The position numbers and the translations under genes were made by a program. Below, one piece after another: positions 1-5,720 of a stretch of DNA of 5,920 bases. The notes under the pieces are model-generated. The model saw only the letters and a list, made by a program, of their open reading frames with translations. It was not told the DNA's origin and ran no database searches. The DNA comes from Candidatus Zixiibacteriota bacterium (GTDB lineage Bacteria > Zixibacteria > MSB-5A5 > GN15 > FEB-12), in NCBI GenBank assembly GCA_018816665.1, contig JAHIVM010000520.1, positions 1 to 5,920 on the forward strand, read 5' to 3'. The stretch's first letter is position 1. The number at the start of each line of letters is the position of its first letter.

Positions 1-1
1 G

Positions 2-580
2 ACTTTCCGGACCCTCGGTGATATCCCGCTGGCCATGATCGACCGTCACAGCATCACGCCGCTCAAGTCCGACTACAAACATCGGCGCAAAGACCGTAAC
101 GTTGATGTGATTCCGGTGTTCGAAGAGAAGGTAGCGCTGCTGTACTACTACCCGAACATGATGCCCGACATTATCGATTCGCTGGTGGATAACGGCTACA
201 AAGGTATCGTCATTGCCGGCACGGGGCTGGGTCATGTGAACAAGCCGGTGTATCCGGCGATCGTGCGCGCCGCCGAGAAGGGTGTGGCGATTTACATGAC
301 GGTTCAGACGCTCTGGGGGTATGTCCACATGTTTGTGTATGACACCGGACGTGACCTGATGGCCAAGGGTATCATCCCGGCCGAGAACATGCTGCCTGAA
401 GTGGCCTACATCAAGCTGGGCTGGGCATTGGGACAAACCAGTGATCCGGCGGAAGTCAAAAAGCTCATGCTGACCCCGATCGCCGGCGAGATAACCGAAC
501 GGGAGCCCTACAACGGGTACCTGGTGCTTCAGGGCGGTGTACCCGAGGTTGAGGAATTCATTCGCAAAACGCACAAGTAA
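2..580 (+). CDS. gatD: Glu-tRNA(Gln) amidotransferase subunit D-like protein (GatD), C-terminal part, 5' truncated
   Basis: The reading frame is open from the first complete codon at position 2 to TAA at 578-580, giving 192 residues; the start lies before the window. In the family, GatD is the asparaginase-like subunit that releases ammonia from an amide donor for GatE, which converts misacylated Glu-tRNA(Gln) to Gln-tRNA(Gln) in the cytoplasm. Family-like stretches seen here are KGIVIAGTGLGHV (about residues 67-79), the tract VAIYMTVQT, then MAKGIIPAENMLPEVAYIKL and LMLTPIAGEITERE near the end. These fit GatD better than a plain type I or II asparaginase, for example in GTGLGH and NMLPE. The Thr/Lys/Asp catalytic residues belong to the missing N-terminal half, so activity cannot be judged. 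Full GatD proteins are roughly 420-440 residues. A short tail after ITERE (about 24 residues) extends past the usual end. No gatE is in the window. An asparaginase paralogue is the main alternative. Confidence 0.82.
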   Translation, partial: TFRTLGDIPLAMIDRHSITPLKSDYKHRRKDRNVDVIPVFEEKVALLYYYPNMMPDIIDSLVDNGYKGIVIAGTGLGHVNKPVYPAIVRAAEKGVAIYMTVQTLWGYVHMFVYDTGRDLMAKGIIPAENMLPEVAYIKLGWALGQTSDPAEVKKLMLTPIAGEITEREPYNGYLVLQGGVPEVEEFIRKTHK

Positions 581-610
581 GACAAGAATGCTCTGATATT
601 TGTTTGACCG

Positions 611-646
611 AGGGGTGTTCAGAAACTGAACACCCCTTTGTTTTTG
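611..646 (+). terminator. Rho-independent terminator of gatD
   Basis: Perfect 11-bp stem: AGGGGTGTTCA (611-621) pairs with TGAACACCCCT (627-637) around a 5-nt GAAAC loop. The T-rich tract TTGTTTTTG (638-646) follows. It lies 30 bases past the gatD stop codon, so it should end that transcript and separate it from the receiver gene downstream. Confidence 0.93.
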
Positions 647-681
647 CACCTGCAATCGCCGCCCCCGGACCGATTTCCTCA

Positions 682-710
682 TTACGACACTTATGAGACG
701 AGGACATAAT
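682..710 (+). promoter_or_regulatory. Weak candidate promoter for the tandem-receiver gene
   Basis: CATAAT at 705-710 resembles a -10 box (5 of 6 to TATAAT). The hexamer 17 bases upstream, TTACGA at 682-687, is a poor -35 (3 of 6). The stretch 647-835 lies between the gatD terminator and the next gene, so a promoter is expected somewhere in it; this is the best match I see. Nothing else stands out there apart from a short CGTC-GT-GACG inverted repeat at 731-740. Confidence 0.22.
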
Positions 711-820
711 CCGACTCTATAGGTACAAACCGTCGTGACGATTTCTGGCGCGGCGTATCCTAACGAGTCTAGTTGACATCATGGTATCGGGACCCCTCTG
801 GGTCGACAAGCGATGCCCGC

Positions 821-827
821 GGGGAGG
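821..827 (+). promoter_or_regulatory. Ribosome binding site that sets the tandem-receiver start
   Basis: GGGGAGG at 821-827 is a strong Shine-Dalgarno match, 8 bases before the TTG at 836. It favours this TTG over the longer in-frame TTG at 773, which has no comparable site. Confidence 0.75.
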
Positions 828-835
828 ATGATATC

Positions 836-1564
836 TTGGGACGAGTTCTTGTAGTTGATCCCGACGACGCTTTCAGGAAACACTGCGAAGAGGTGCTGCA
901 AGCGGACGGCTATGAGTTGCTGCAGGCACGCAATGCGGCTGAAGCGGCGTCGTTTTTGATCGGTGACTCCGTTCCCGATGCGATTATCGCCGATATTGCG
1001 GTGGTGACGGCTGAGGACAAACCCATGCTGCCGCTGCTGCGCTGCAACAAACGTCTCAGAAACACCCCGTTGATTCTTACTTCCGGTGAAAGCGACTATG
1101 CGACCTTCTCTCTGGCCTTGAAGCTGGGAGCCCGGGAGTTCGTGGCCAAGCCGGTGGCCCGCGCGGTACTGCTGTCCAAGGTAAAGCAGGCCATTACCAA
1201 GGCCGTGGGAGCCATTGTTGTGGCCGATGACAGCGACTGCATACGCGGATTGCTGGCGAAGATAGTCCAGCGCCACGGCTACGCGGTGTTGACCGCCGCC
1301 AACGGCAGGGAGGCGCTGGATCTGATCAAGAACAATGAAGTCAGCCTGGTCATCTCAGATATCATGATGCCGGAAATGAACGGACTTGAGTTGTTGTCGG
1401 CTGTAAAACGGGATCGTCCCGATGTACGCGTTTTGCTGGTTACCGGCAAAAAGGGCGAACAAACCAAGGTGGAGGCGATTGGTTCGGGCGCGGACGGGTA
1501 TATCACCAAGCCGTTCAAGAATTACGAGATAACGCACCTGATTTCCACTATCCTGGGGTCATGA
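836..1564 (+). CDS. Tandem receiver-domain response regulator (REC-REC, no output domain)
   Basis: A 242-residue protein if translation starts at TTG 836, where the first REC core strand follows at once (MGRVLVVDPDD) and a strong SD precedes. The alternative TTG at 773 adds 21 polar residues unlike a receiver domain. REC1 spans about residues 3-121: D8 and D10 in an acidic DPDD cluster, likely phospho-acceptor D53 (IIADIAV), T82 and K105. REC2 spans about 125-241: D131/D132, phospho-acceptor D175 in ISDIMMPEMNG, T203 and K225 in YITKPF. REC2 is textbook. REC1 lacks the Met-Pro after its Asp and has Pro where the second acidic residue usually sits, so its phosphorylation may differ. No DNA-binding, GGDEF, HD or kinase domain follows, so it probably acts by protein contact or as a phosphate relay or sink. 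The gene is monocistronic here: a terminator precedes it and another follows. The cognate kinase is not in the window. Confidence 0.9.
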   Translation: MGRVLVVDPDDAFRKHCEEVLQADGYELLQARNAAEAASFLIGDSVPDAIIADIAVVTAEDKPMLPLLRCNKRLRNTPLILTSGESDYATFSLALKLGAREFVAKPVARAVLLSKVKQAITKAVGAIVVADDSDCIRGLLAKIVQRHGYAVLTAANGREALDLIKNNEVSLVISDIMMPEMNGLELLSAVKRDRPDVRVLLVTGKKGEQTKVEAIGSGADGYITKPFKNYEITHLISTILGS

Positions 1565-1625
1565 GGGGATCGGAGCAAGAGAGCGATAAGAAACGAGGCG
1601 ACGGTTCCTTCAGGCGTCCGGGAAA

Positions 1626-1661
1626 GAAATGCGGGGCGGACTTTATGTCCGTCCCGCTTTC
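1626..1661. terminator. Shared bidirectional terminator between convergent genes
   Basis: An 11-bp stem, GCGGGGCGGAC (1631-1641) with GTCCGTCCCGC (1647-1657), has one G-U wobble and a TTTAT loop. It is extended by GAAA (1626-1629) pairing with TTTC (1658-1661) around a one-base bulge. On the + strand it follows the receiver gene by about 60 bases, with only a short T tract (TTTCGGTTT). Read on the - strand it lies 11 bases past the exporter stop codon and is followed by ATTTCTTT. It can therefore serve both converging units, probably better for the - strand. Confidence 0.75.
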
Positions 1662-1672
1662 GGTTTGAGAAA

Positions 1673-3472
1673 TCAGCCTCGGGCAACCGCCTCCGCAAGC
1701 TGATATCTTTTGTAGATGCGGGCGTAGACACCCTCATCCTGCAACAGGTCATGGTGACGTCCGGTCTCCACCACGCGTCCGTCCTCAAGCACATAGATTC
1801 TGTCCACGCGCTCCAGAGTATCCGGTCGATGCGTGATCAAAATGGCCGTCATGCCGGGCATAACCTCGTGCAGGCGATCCCACAATGCCGTTTCGGTCCG
1901 TGAGTCGAGCGCCGAGGTGCAGTCATCCAGGACGAGAATCCTCGGTTTACCCACCAGGGCCCGGGCCAGGGCCAGACGCTGTTTCTGGCCGCCCGAAAGC
2001 GACATGCCGCGCGTGCCGACCTGGGTGTCGATACCTTTCGGGAAGGTTGCGATTTCGTCCTTCAGTTGAGCCACTTCGACTGCCCATTCAATCACCGACT
2101 CCGAGATTTCGTCACGGCCCAGCAGGATGTTGGACCGCACGGTATCGGAAAACAGCACCGGTTCCTGCGGCACGTAGCCGATGCCGCTGCGCAACTGGCT
2201 GATTTCGTAGTCGCGCAAATCGCGACCGTCGAGTTGAACCCGCCCGACTGTCGGATCAACCAGTCTCGGCAACAGGTTCACCAGCCAGCTTTTGCCGGAT
2301 CCGACCTTGCCGACAACGGCGACAGTTTCGCCGGCCTTGATGTCGACCGAAATGCTGTCGAGAATCTGCCGTTCCGAATCCGGGAAGGCAAAACTCACGC
2401 GTTCCAGGGTCAGGTCGCCGCCGGAATCCCGGCTGCAGGCCGCCCGACCATCGTGCGGAACCATCGGGCGAAAGCTCTCCAGCTCGGTCAACCGGTTGAT
2501 GGACACCGCCGACTGCCGTGATTTCACCAGGAACTGGCCGATGTCAAACATCGGGAAGACCAGGTAGACCACGTAGTAGATGAAGGTTGCCATCATACCC
2601 ACGGACATGCCCGAGTTGATAACCTTGTAGCCGCCGATCACGAGTACAATCACCAGCGCAAACTGCCAGATGTACATGTACAGCGAATCGACAACGGTCA
2701 TCAGTCTAACCGAGGCGATTTCCGCCTTCCGTCGCTCCTGCGCGGCCTCATCGAATTTGCCGTACTGGGCTTTCTCACGGACGTAGGCCTTCACGACCCG
2801 GATGCCCGAAAAACAGGCCTCCATGACATCGTTGAAAAGCGAAATACGTTCCTGCAGCCGCTCATACCGTTTGTCCAGAGCCGAAGAGCTTCGGAAAAAA
2901 ACCATGATGAGCAGCGGCAGGGGACCCGCCGTCCACAACGTCAGCCACGGGTCCAGGCCGATCATCATGATCACGATGAATACGACGGCCAACAAAGCCT
3001 CGTACAGACGGAAGATGCCCGAGCAGGCGAACCAGGACAGCTTTTCGGCGACGTCATCGGTCATACGAGTCACCAAATCACCGGTCCGGAACTTGTTGAA
3101 AAAGTCCGGTCCTTTGCGTGTTACCCGGTCAAACGCCTGCTGACGGAATTCCAGCTCCAGCCGGCAGTTCATCCAGGCCCGGTGGGTCTGCACGAAGGCG
3201 TACAGGCTGCTGGAAATCAACCCCAGCAGGATAAACGCAGCGCCAAAACTGGCCAGCGGCTGCAATCCGATGGTTTCTCCGAGCGACGTTATCCAGGCCG
3301 ACAGAGTCCCGTCCGGCGCCGTGCCGGCATCGAGGAAGTCGATGGAAAAACCAAACATCTTCGGTATGGTCACCTGGAACAGGGTCTGTATCGGCGTCAG
3401 AAGCACCAGCACGAACAGGACATAGATGTGCCGCCGGTAGAAAGTCCAGATCCATTTTATCTTAGCCAACAT
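1673..3472 (-). CDS. ABC exporter half-transporter, degenerate catalytic Glu (second subunit of heterodimer)
   Basis: A 599-residue membrane subunit with a fused ATPase: six predicted membrane segments over about residues 15-313, then an NBD from about 353. The NBD shows A-loop F363, Walker A GKVGSGKS (388-395, K394), Q-loop Q436, a canonical LSGGQ signature (492-496), Walker B ending LVLDD (D516, D517), D-loop SALD and H-loop H548. The catalytic Glu after the Walker B Asp is replaced by Asp517. Families with this change, such as LmrCD, TM287/288 and BmrCD, pair it with a partner that has a degenerate signature, as the upstream gene here does. The likely role is ATP-driven export of a hydrophobic compound, drug or lipid; the substrate cannot be read from sequence. 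ATG 3472 was chosen because GGAG lies 9 bases upstream. In-frame ATGs at 3487 and 3523 lack an SD. It overlaps the upstream gene by 11 bases, suggesting translational coupling. MdlA/YheI-like by motif. Confidence 0.9.
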   Translation of the reverse strand: MLAKIKWIWTFYRRHIYVLFVLVLLTPIQTLFQVTIPKMFGFSIDFLDAGTAPDGTLSAWITSLGETIGLQPLASFGAAFILLGLISSSLYAFVQTHRAWMNCRLELEFRQQAFDRVTRKGPDFFNKFRTGDLVTRMTDDVAEKLSWFACSGIFRLYEALLAVVFIVIMMIGLDPWLTLWTAGPLPLLIMVFFRSSSALDKRYERLQERISLFNDVMEACFSGIRVVKAYVREKAQYGKFDEAAQERRKAEIASVRLMTVVDSLYMYIWQFALVIVLVIGGYKVINSGMSVGMMATFIYYVVYLVFPMFDIGQFLVKSRQSAVSINRLTELESFRPMVPHDGRAACSRDSGGDLTLERVSFAFPDSERQILDSISVDIKAGETVAVVGKVGSGKSWLVNLLPRLVDPTVGRVQLDGRDLRDYEISQLRSGIGYVPQEPVLFSDTVRSNILLGRDEISESVIEWAVEVAQLKDEIATFPKGIDTQVGTRGMSLSGGQKQRLALARALVGKPRILVLDDCTSALDSRTETALWDRLHEVMPGMTAILITHRPDTLERVDRIYVLEDGRVVETGRHHDLLQDEGVYARIYKRYQLAEAVARG

Positions 3473-5258
3473 TCTTAGTAACTCCATTCGCGTGCTTGAA
3501 CTGGAGATGGAACAGTTTCGCATAGTACCCGTCCTGAAGAATCAGGTCGATGTGTGTTCCGCGTTCGACAATTTCACCCCGTCGAATCACCAGGATCTGA
3601 TCCACATCCAGAATCGTTGAGAGCCGATGCGCGATGATGATGGACGTCCGTCCGGTCGTCAAGTGAGTCAGCGACTCCTGAATTGTCCGTTCGGTTTCCG
3701 GATCCACCGAGCTGGTGGCCTCATCCAGGACGAGAACGTCCGGATCGACCGCCAGGGCGCGGGCAAAGGAGAGCAACTGACGTTCACCGCGGCTGAAGTT
3801 GGCTCCCTTTTCGGAAACTTCGGTCGCGAAGCCCTTCTCCAGTTTGTCGATAAACGCATCGGCCGCTACGGTATGAGCCGCCTGCCGGATGCGATCCTCG
3901 GAGATCGCGTCGGAATCCAGGCTGATATTCTCGGCCACGGTGCCCGGGAACAGGAAGATGTCCTGCAGTACCAGGGCGAAATGGCGGCGGAGCTCATCCT
4001 TGGCTATATGGCGAATATCAACACCGTCGATAGTAATGCGTCCCTTCTGCGGGTCATACAGCCGCAGCATCAGCGAAATGACGGTTGACTTGCCGCCGCC
4101 GGTGACGCCGGCAAGCGCAACTCGCCGACCGACCGGAACCTCGAAACTCACATCGCGTAGAATCCAGTTTTCATCATCGTAAGCAAACCACACGTTTTCG
4201 AAGCGAATGCGATCCCGGATACCCGGCCAGGCGATCGGCTGCGGGGCGTCCTTCAATTGCGATTCCACTTCAAGCAGGGCGAATATCCGTTTGGCCCCCG
4301 CCACGCCCTTCTGGAAGTTAGCCAACTGCTCCGAAGTGCGGAATATCGGCTCGAACGAACGCCAGATGTTCACCAGGAACAGCACCAGCAGTCCGGCCGT
4401 CAGACCGAAATGATGGCCGAGCAACAGCACCAGCCCGATCTTCACGTACTCAAAAAAGAATACTGTGTTGAAGAAGATACAGACCGAGATGTTGACAAAG
4501 GCATCCTCGGAGAATTTTGCCTCGTTGACCGCAAAAACCCGCTGCCGGGCGTATCTTCCCCGATGGAAGATCTGTATGATCGACATCCCGTGCAGGTACT
4601 CCGTCAAAGTCGCTGTTACCTCAGCCATGCGTTTGCGGACTTCCAGAAAACGATGGGTGGTCAATCGGTGGAAAATCCAGGTGATCAGAGCGATGATTGG
4701 CATCACCGCCACCAGCGCCAGCGACAATTGCCAGCTATAGTAAAACAGCACGGAGTAGATCCCGACCACCATCAGGAGGTCCGATATGACCAGCAGCACC
4801 GTGTTGGTGAACAACAGGCGCAAGGCCTCGGTATCCGACTCCACCCGGGCCATTAACCGGCCGACCGGGTTGCGATCAAAAAAGGCAACATCAAGAGTCA
4901 GAATATGCTTGAACAGGCGCTGCTTGAGCTGCAGCATCATGTCCTGACCGATTATTTCCAGGCGAACACGGAGAAAATACTGCATGATCACCGTTACTAT
5001 CTGAATCAGGGCAATGGTGCCGGCCAGCCAGAGCAAAGCCCGGAGGTCACCGTCTGCCATGGGACCGTCGATCGAATCCTTCAACAGAATCGGCCACAAC
5101 AGCGAAAGTACCGTTGTGGTTGCCAGCAGGCTGAAGCAGAAGGCAAGGCTCTTCCAGCGGGCCTTCAGCAAGGGAATGAGACGCCCGAATGCCCGACGGG
5201 AACCGATCTCACCTTCCTGCCCGGCTGCTTTTTCGTCTTCGTAAAATGCACTGATCAT
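3462..5258 (-). CDS. ABC exporter half-transporter, degenerate signature motif (first subunit of heterodimer)
   Basis: A 598-residue TMD-NBD fusion. About six membrane segments lie in residues 37-305; the first begins near SLAFCFSLL and the last ends near VNIWRSF. The NBD begins near 350: A-loop Y360, Walker A GVTGGGKS (384-391, K390), Q-loop Q432, Walker B LVLDE (D512, catalytic E513), D-loop SSVD and H-loop H544. The signature is FSRGE (488-492) instead of LSGGQ. Together with the partner gene this gives one consensus ATP site (this Walker B plus the partner's LSGGQ) and one degenerate site (partner Asp517 plus this FSRGE), as known for heterodimeric exporters of the LmrCD/BmrCD/TM287-288 type. 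MdlB/YheH-like by motif. ATG 5258 was chosen as start. A TTG at 5309 would add 17 residues but lies right at the end of a terminator U-run. Neither start has a strong SD, so this one is moderately sure. It is first in the operon, behind a leader with an attenuator-like terminator. Confidence 0.9.
   Translation of the reverse strand: MISAFYEDEKAAGQEGEIGSRRAFGRLIPLLKARWKSLAFCFSLLATTTVLSLLWPILLKDSIDGPMADGDLRALLWLAGTIALIQIVTVIMQYFLRVRLEIIGQDMMLQLKQRLFKHILTLDVAFFDRNPVGRLMARVESDTEALRLLFTNTVLLVISDLLMVVGIYSVLFYYSWQLSLALVAVMPIIALITWIFHRLTTHRFLEVRKRMAEVTATLTEYLHGMSIIQIFHRGRYARQRVFAVNEAKFSEDAFVNISVCIFFNTVFFFEYVKIGLVLLLGHHFGLTAGLLVLFLVNIWRSFEPIFRTSEQLANFQKGVAGAKRIFALLEVESQLKDAPQPIAWPGIRDRIRFENVWFAYDDENWILRDVSFEVPVGRRVALAGVTGGGKSTVISLMLRLYDPQKGRITIDGVDIRHIAKDELRRHFALVLQDIFLFPGTVAENISLDSDAISEDRIRQAAHTVAADAFIDKLEKGFATEVSEKGANFSRGERQLLSFARALAVDPDVLVLDEATSSVDPETERTIQESLTHLTTGRTSIIIAHRLSTILDVDQILVIRRGEIVERGTHIDLILQDGYYAKLFHLQFKHANGVTKNVG
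3482..3485 (-). promoter_or_regulatory. Ribosome binding site of the second exporter gene
   Basis: On the - strand GGAG (3485-3482) lies 9 bases before ATG 3472. It sits inside the last codons of the upstream gene, so ribosomes finishing that gene arrive next to the restart site. It supports ATG 3472 over the in-frame ATG at 3487, whose last base overlaps this motif. Confidence 0.6.
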
Positions 5259-5307
5259 GGTAGTTTCACGCTTTTTCTGGTTTTCGATTAGCTGCAAATT
5301 CTCGGGC

Positions 5308-5344
5308 AATAAAAAAGCCCGTCAGGCCGGATAGCATGACGGGC
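5308..5344 (-). terminator. Intrinsic terminator in the exporter leader (putative attenuator)
   Basis: On the - strand GCCCGTCA (5344-5337) pairs with TGACGGGC (5324-5317), a perfect 8-bp stem with a 12-base loop, followed at once by TTTTTTATT (5316-5308). The exporter ATG is 50 bases further on. No substantial - strand gene precedes it in the window, since the next gene is a divergent + strand receiver. Its likely role is therefore to stop transcription before the exporter operon under some conditions. Ending a short unrecognised - strand RNA is the alternative. Confidence 0.85.
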
Positions 5345-5396
5345 GAAGTATTCTGACGTATTCTTAACCTAAGGTACGCATAGACTACTCCCGTCA
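5337..5396 (-). promoter_or_regulatory. Putative antiterminator, mutually exclusive with the leader terminator
   Basis: In the - strand RNA, TGACGGG (5396-5390) is an exact copy of the terminator's 3' arm. It can pair over 7 bp with the terminator's 5' arm CCCGTCA (5343-5337). Helix growth inward by AGTA (5389-5386) with TACT (5350-5347) is possible around a small TCG bulge. When this forms, the terminator cannot. The upstream arm can instead fold locally as TCCCG-TGA-CGGGA (5401-5389), which would free the terminator arm. The pairings are visible in sequence; the switching is inferred. Confidence 0.6.
5348..5364. repeat. Direct repeat GTATTCT x2, 10-bp period
   Basis: GTATTCT occurs at 5348-5354 and again at 5358-5364, separated by GAC, so the copies repeat exactly one helical turn apart. 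Response regulators often bind such same-face direct repeats, but this pair lies inside the leader, over 150 bases past the predicted start site. It may simply be RNA sequence between the leader ORF and the terminator. Confidence 0.4.
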
Positions 5397-5446
5397 CGGG
5401 ACCCGGCAACTCCTGCCGCAGAGCAATTGACTTGAATTCTGATCAT
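5369..5446 (-). CDS. Candidate 25-residue leader peptide upstream of the exporter operon
   Basis: ATG 5446 to TAG 5371-5369 on the - strand encodes 25 residues beginning MIRIQVN and ending SSLCVP. GGAG (5460-5457) lies 10 bases before the ATG, a usable SD. The ORF runs through both leader hairpins, and codons 17-21 contain the antiterminator's 5' arm. The stop codon is 24 bases before the terminator stem. A ribosome finishing the ORF would therefore mask the antiterminator arm without touching the terminator, while one stalled earlier could leave that arm free. There is no run of one amino acid, so this is not a classic amino-acid attenuator. A chance ORF of this size is quite possible; its placement is the main argument. 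Confidence 0.38.
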   Translation of the reverse strand: MIRIQVNCSAAGVAGSRDGSSLCVP

Positions 5447-5517
5447 CAAACACAGTCTCCGTTTACGGGTTCATCTATATATAAAAGACGGATACGGACA
5501 TCATCTCATGAGGTTTC

Positions 5518-5545
5518 ATAGTAACCCCAAAATTCTCATTGTCAA
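5518..5545 (-). promoter_or_regulatory. Sigma70-like promoter for the exporter operon
   Basis: On the - strand a perfect TTGACA (5545-5540), a 16-base spacer and TACTAT (5523-5518, 4 of 6 to TATAAT). The start site would fall near 5511. Shifting the -10 to TATGAA gives a less good 19-base spacing. This is the best leftward promoter between the two divergent genes and implies a leader of about 250 nt before ATG 5258. Confidence 0.6.
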
Positions 5546-5567
5546 AGCTTTTTTTTCATGTTACGAT
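5539..5567 (+). promoter_or_regulatory. Sigma70-like promoter for the divergent receiver gene
   Basis: TTGTCA (5539-5544, 5 of 6 to TTGACA), a 17-base spacer and TACGAT (5562-5567, 4 of 6). The start site would be near 5574, leaving about 147 nt before ATG 5721. Its -35 overlaps the -35 of the leftward exporter promoter on the opposite strand, so the two could compete for polymerase or share a regulator. The untranslated stretch holds an imperfect hairpin (TTGTC 5579-5583 with GACAA 5604-5608) and otherwise nothing I recognise. Confidence 0.5.
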
Positions 5568-5720
5568 CCTCTGCATAGTTGTCATGAACTTTCCCGTGGT
5601 TCCGACAATTACAGGAGTATCGTAAAAGCGGCGGCCGATGTCTCCCGGACCCGGCGCATCTGGATGAGTATGCCGGTGATTCAGGAATGGCCCGGATGGA
5701 GAGGCGGAAAAGGGGTTTCG

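Larger units (their letters stand above)
5311..5511 (-). ncRNA. Structured 5' leader RNA of the exporter operon (about 200 nt to the terminator)
   Basis: Extent is inferred from a - strand promoter (5518-5545) and the terminator U-run. Reading along the RNA: an 8-base palindrome near the start (5512-5505), an SD and short ORF (5460-5369), hairpin CGGCA-GGAGT-TGCCG (5418-5404), hairpin TCCCG-TGA-CGGGA (5401-5389), an ACC-TTA-GGT mini-hairpin inside a GCGTA/TACGT pairing (about 5379-5356), then the terminator. I compared it by eye with common riboswitch cores (SAM-I, TPP, cobalamin, yybP-ykoY, glycine, guanidine-I) and found no convincing match. It could be a leader for ribosome-mediated attenuation, an undescribed riboswitch, or a free small RNA. 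Confidence 0.5.

Noticed and set aside
773..835. Extended N terminus of the tandem receiver from TTG 773
   Set aside because: It has no SD, and GGGGAGG precedes the TTG at 836, which gives a normal REC N terminus.
779..1276. A 165-codon - strand frame opposite the tandem-receiver gene
   Set aside because: The + strand encodes two REC domains with all key residues; the antisense peptide looks random.
1833..3478. Several + strand open frames antisense to the second exporter gene
   Set aside because: The opposite strand carries an unmistakable TMD-NBD protein; these frames have no motifs or SDs of note.
3627..4856. Several + strand open frames (for example 3627-4088 and 4257-4856)
   Set aside because: They are antisense shadows of the first exporter gene, with low-complexity Arg/Gln-rich peptides and no recognisable domains.
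5383..5395. GGGAGTAG on the - strand resembles the yybP-ykoY (manganese) riboswitch opening
   Set aside because: The second conserved loop and the closing GAGACCUU-like arm are not seen, and the segment is better explained by pairing with the terminator arm.
5390..5420. CCCGGCAAC on the + strand resembles part of a SAM-I riboswitch
   Set aside because: The other conserved SAM-I segments (kink-turn, GGGACTGGCCC-like core) are absent, and the sequence lies on the strand opposite to the exporter transcript.
5475..5486. TTTTATATATAG on the - strand as an archaeal TATA box or alternative -10
   Set aside because: No -35 lies at proper distance, and the hairpin-plus-U terminators make an archaeal transcription unit unlikely; kept only as an alternative.
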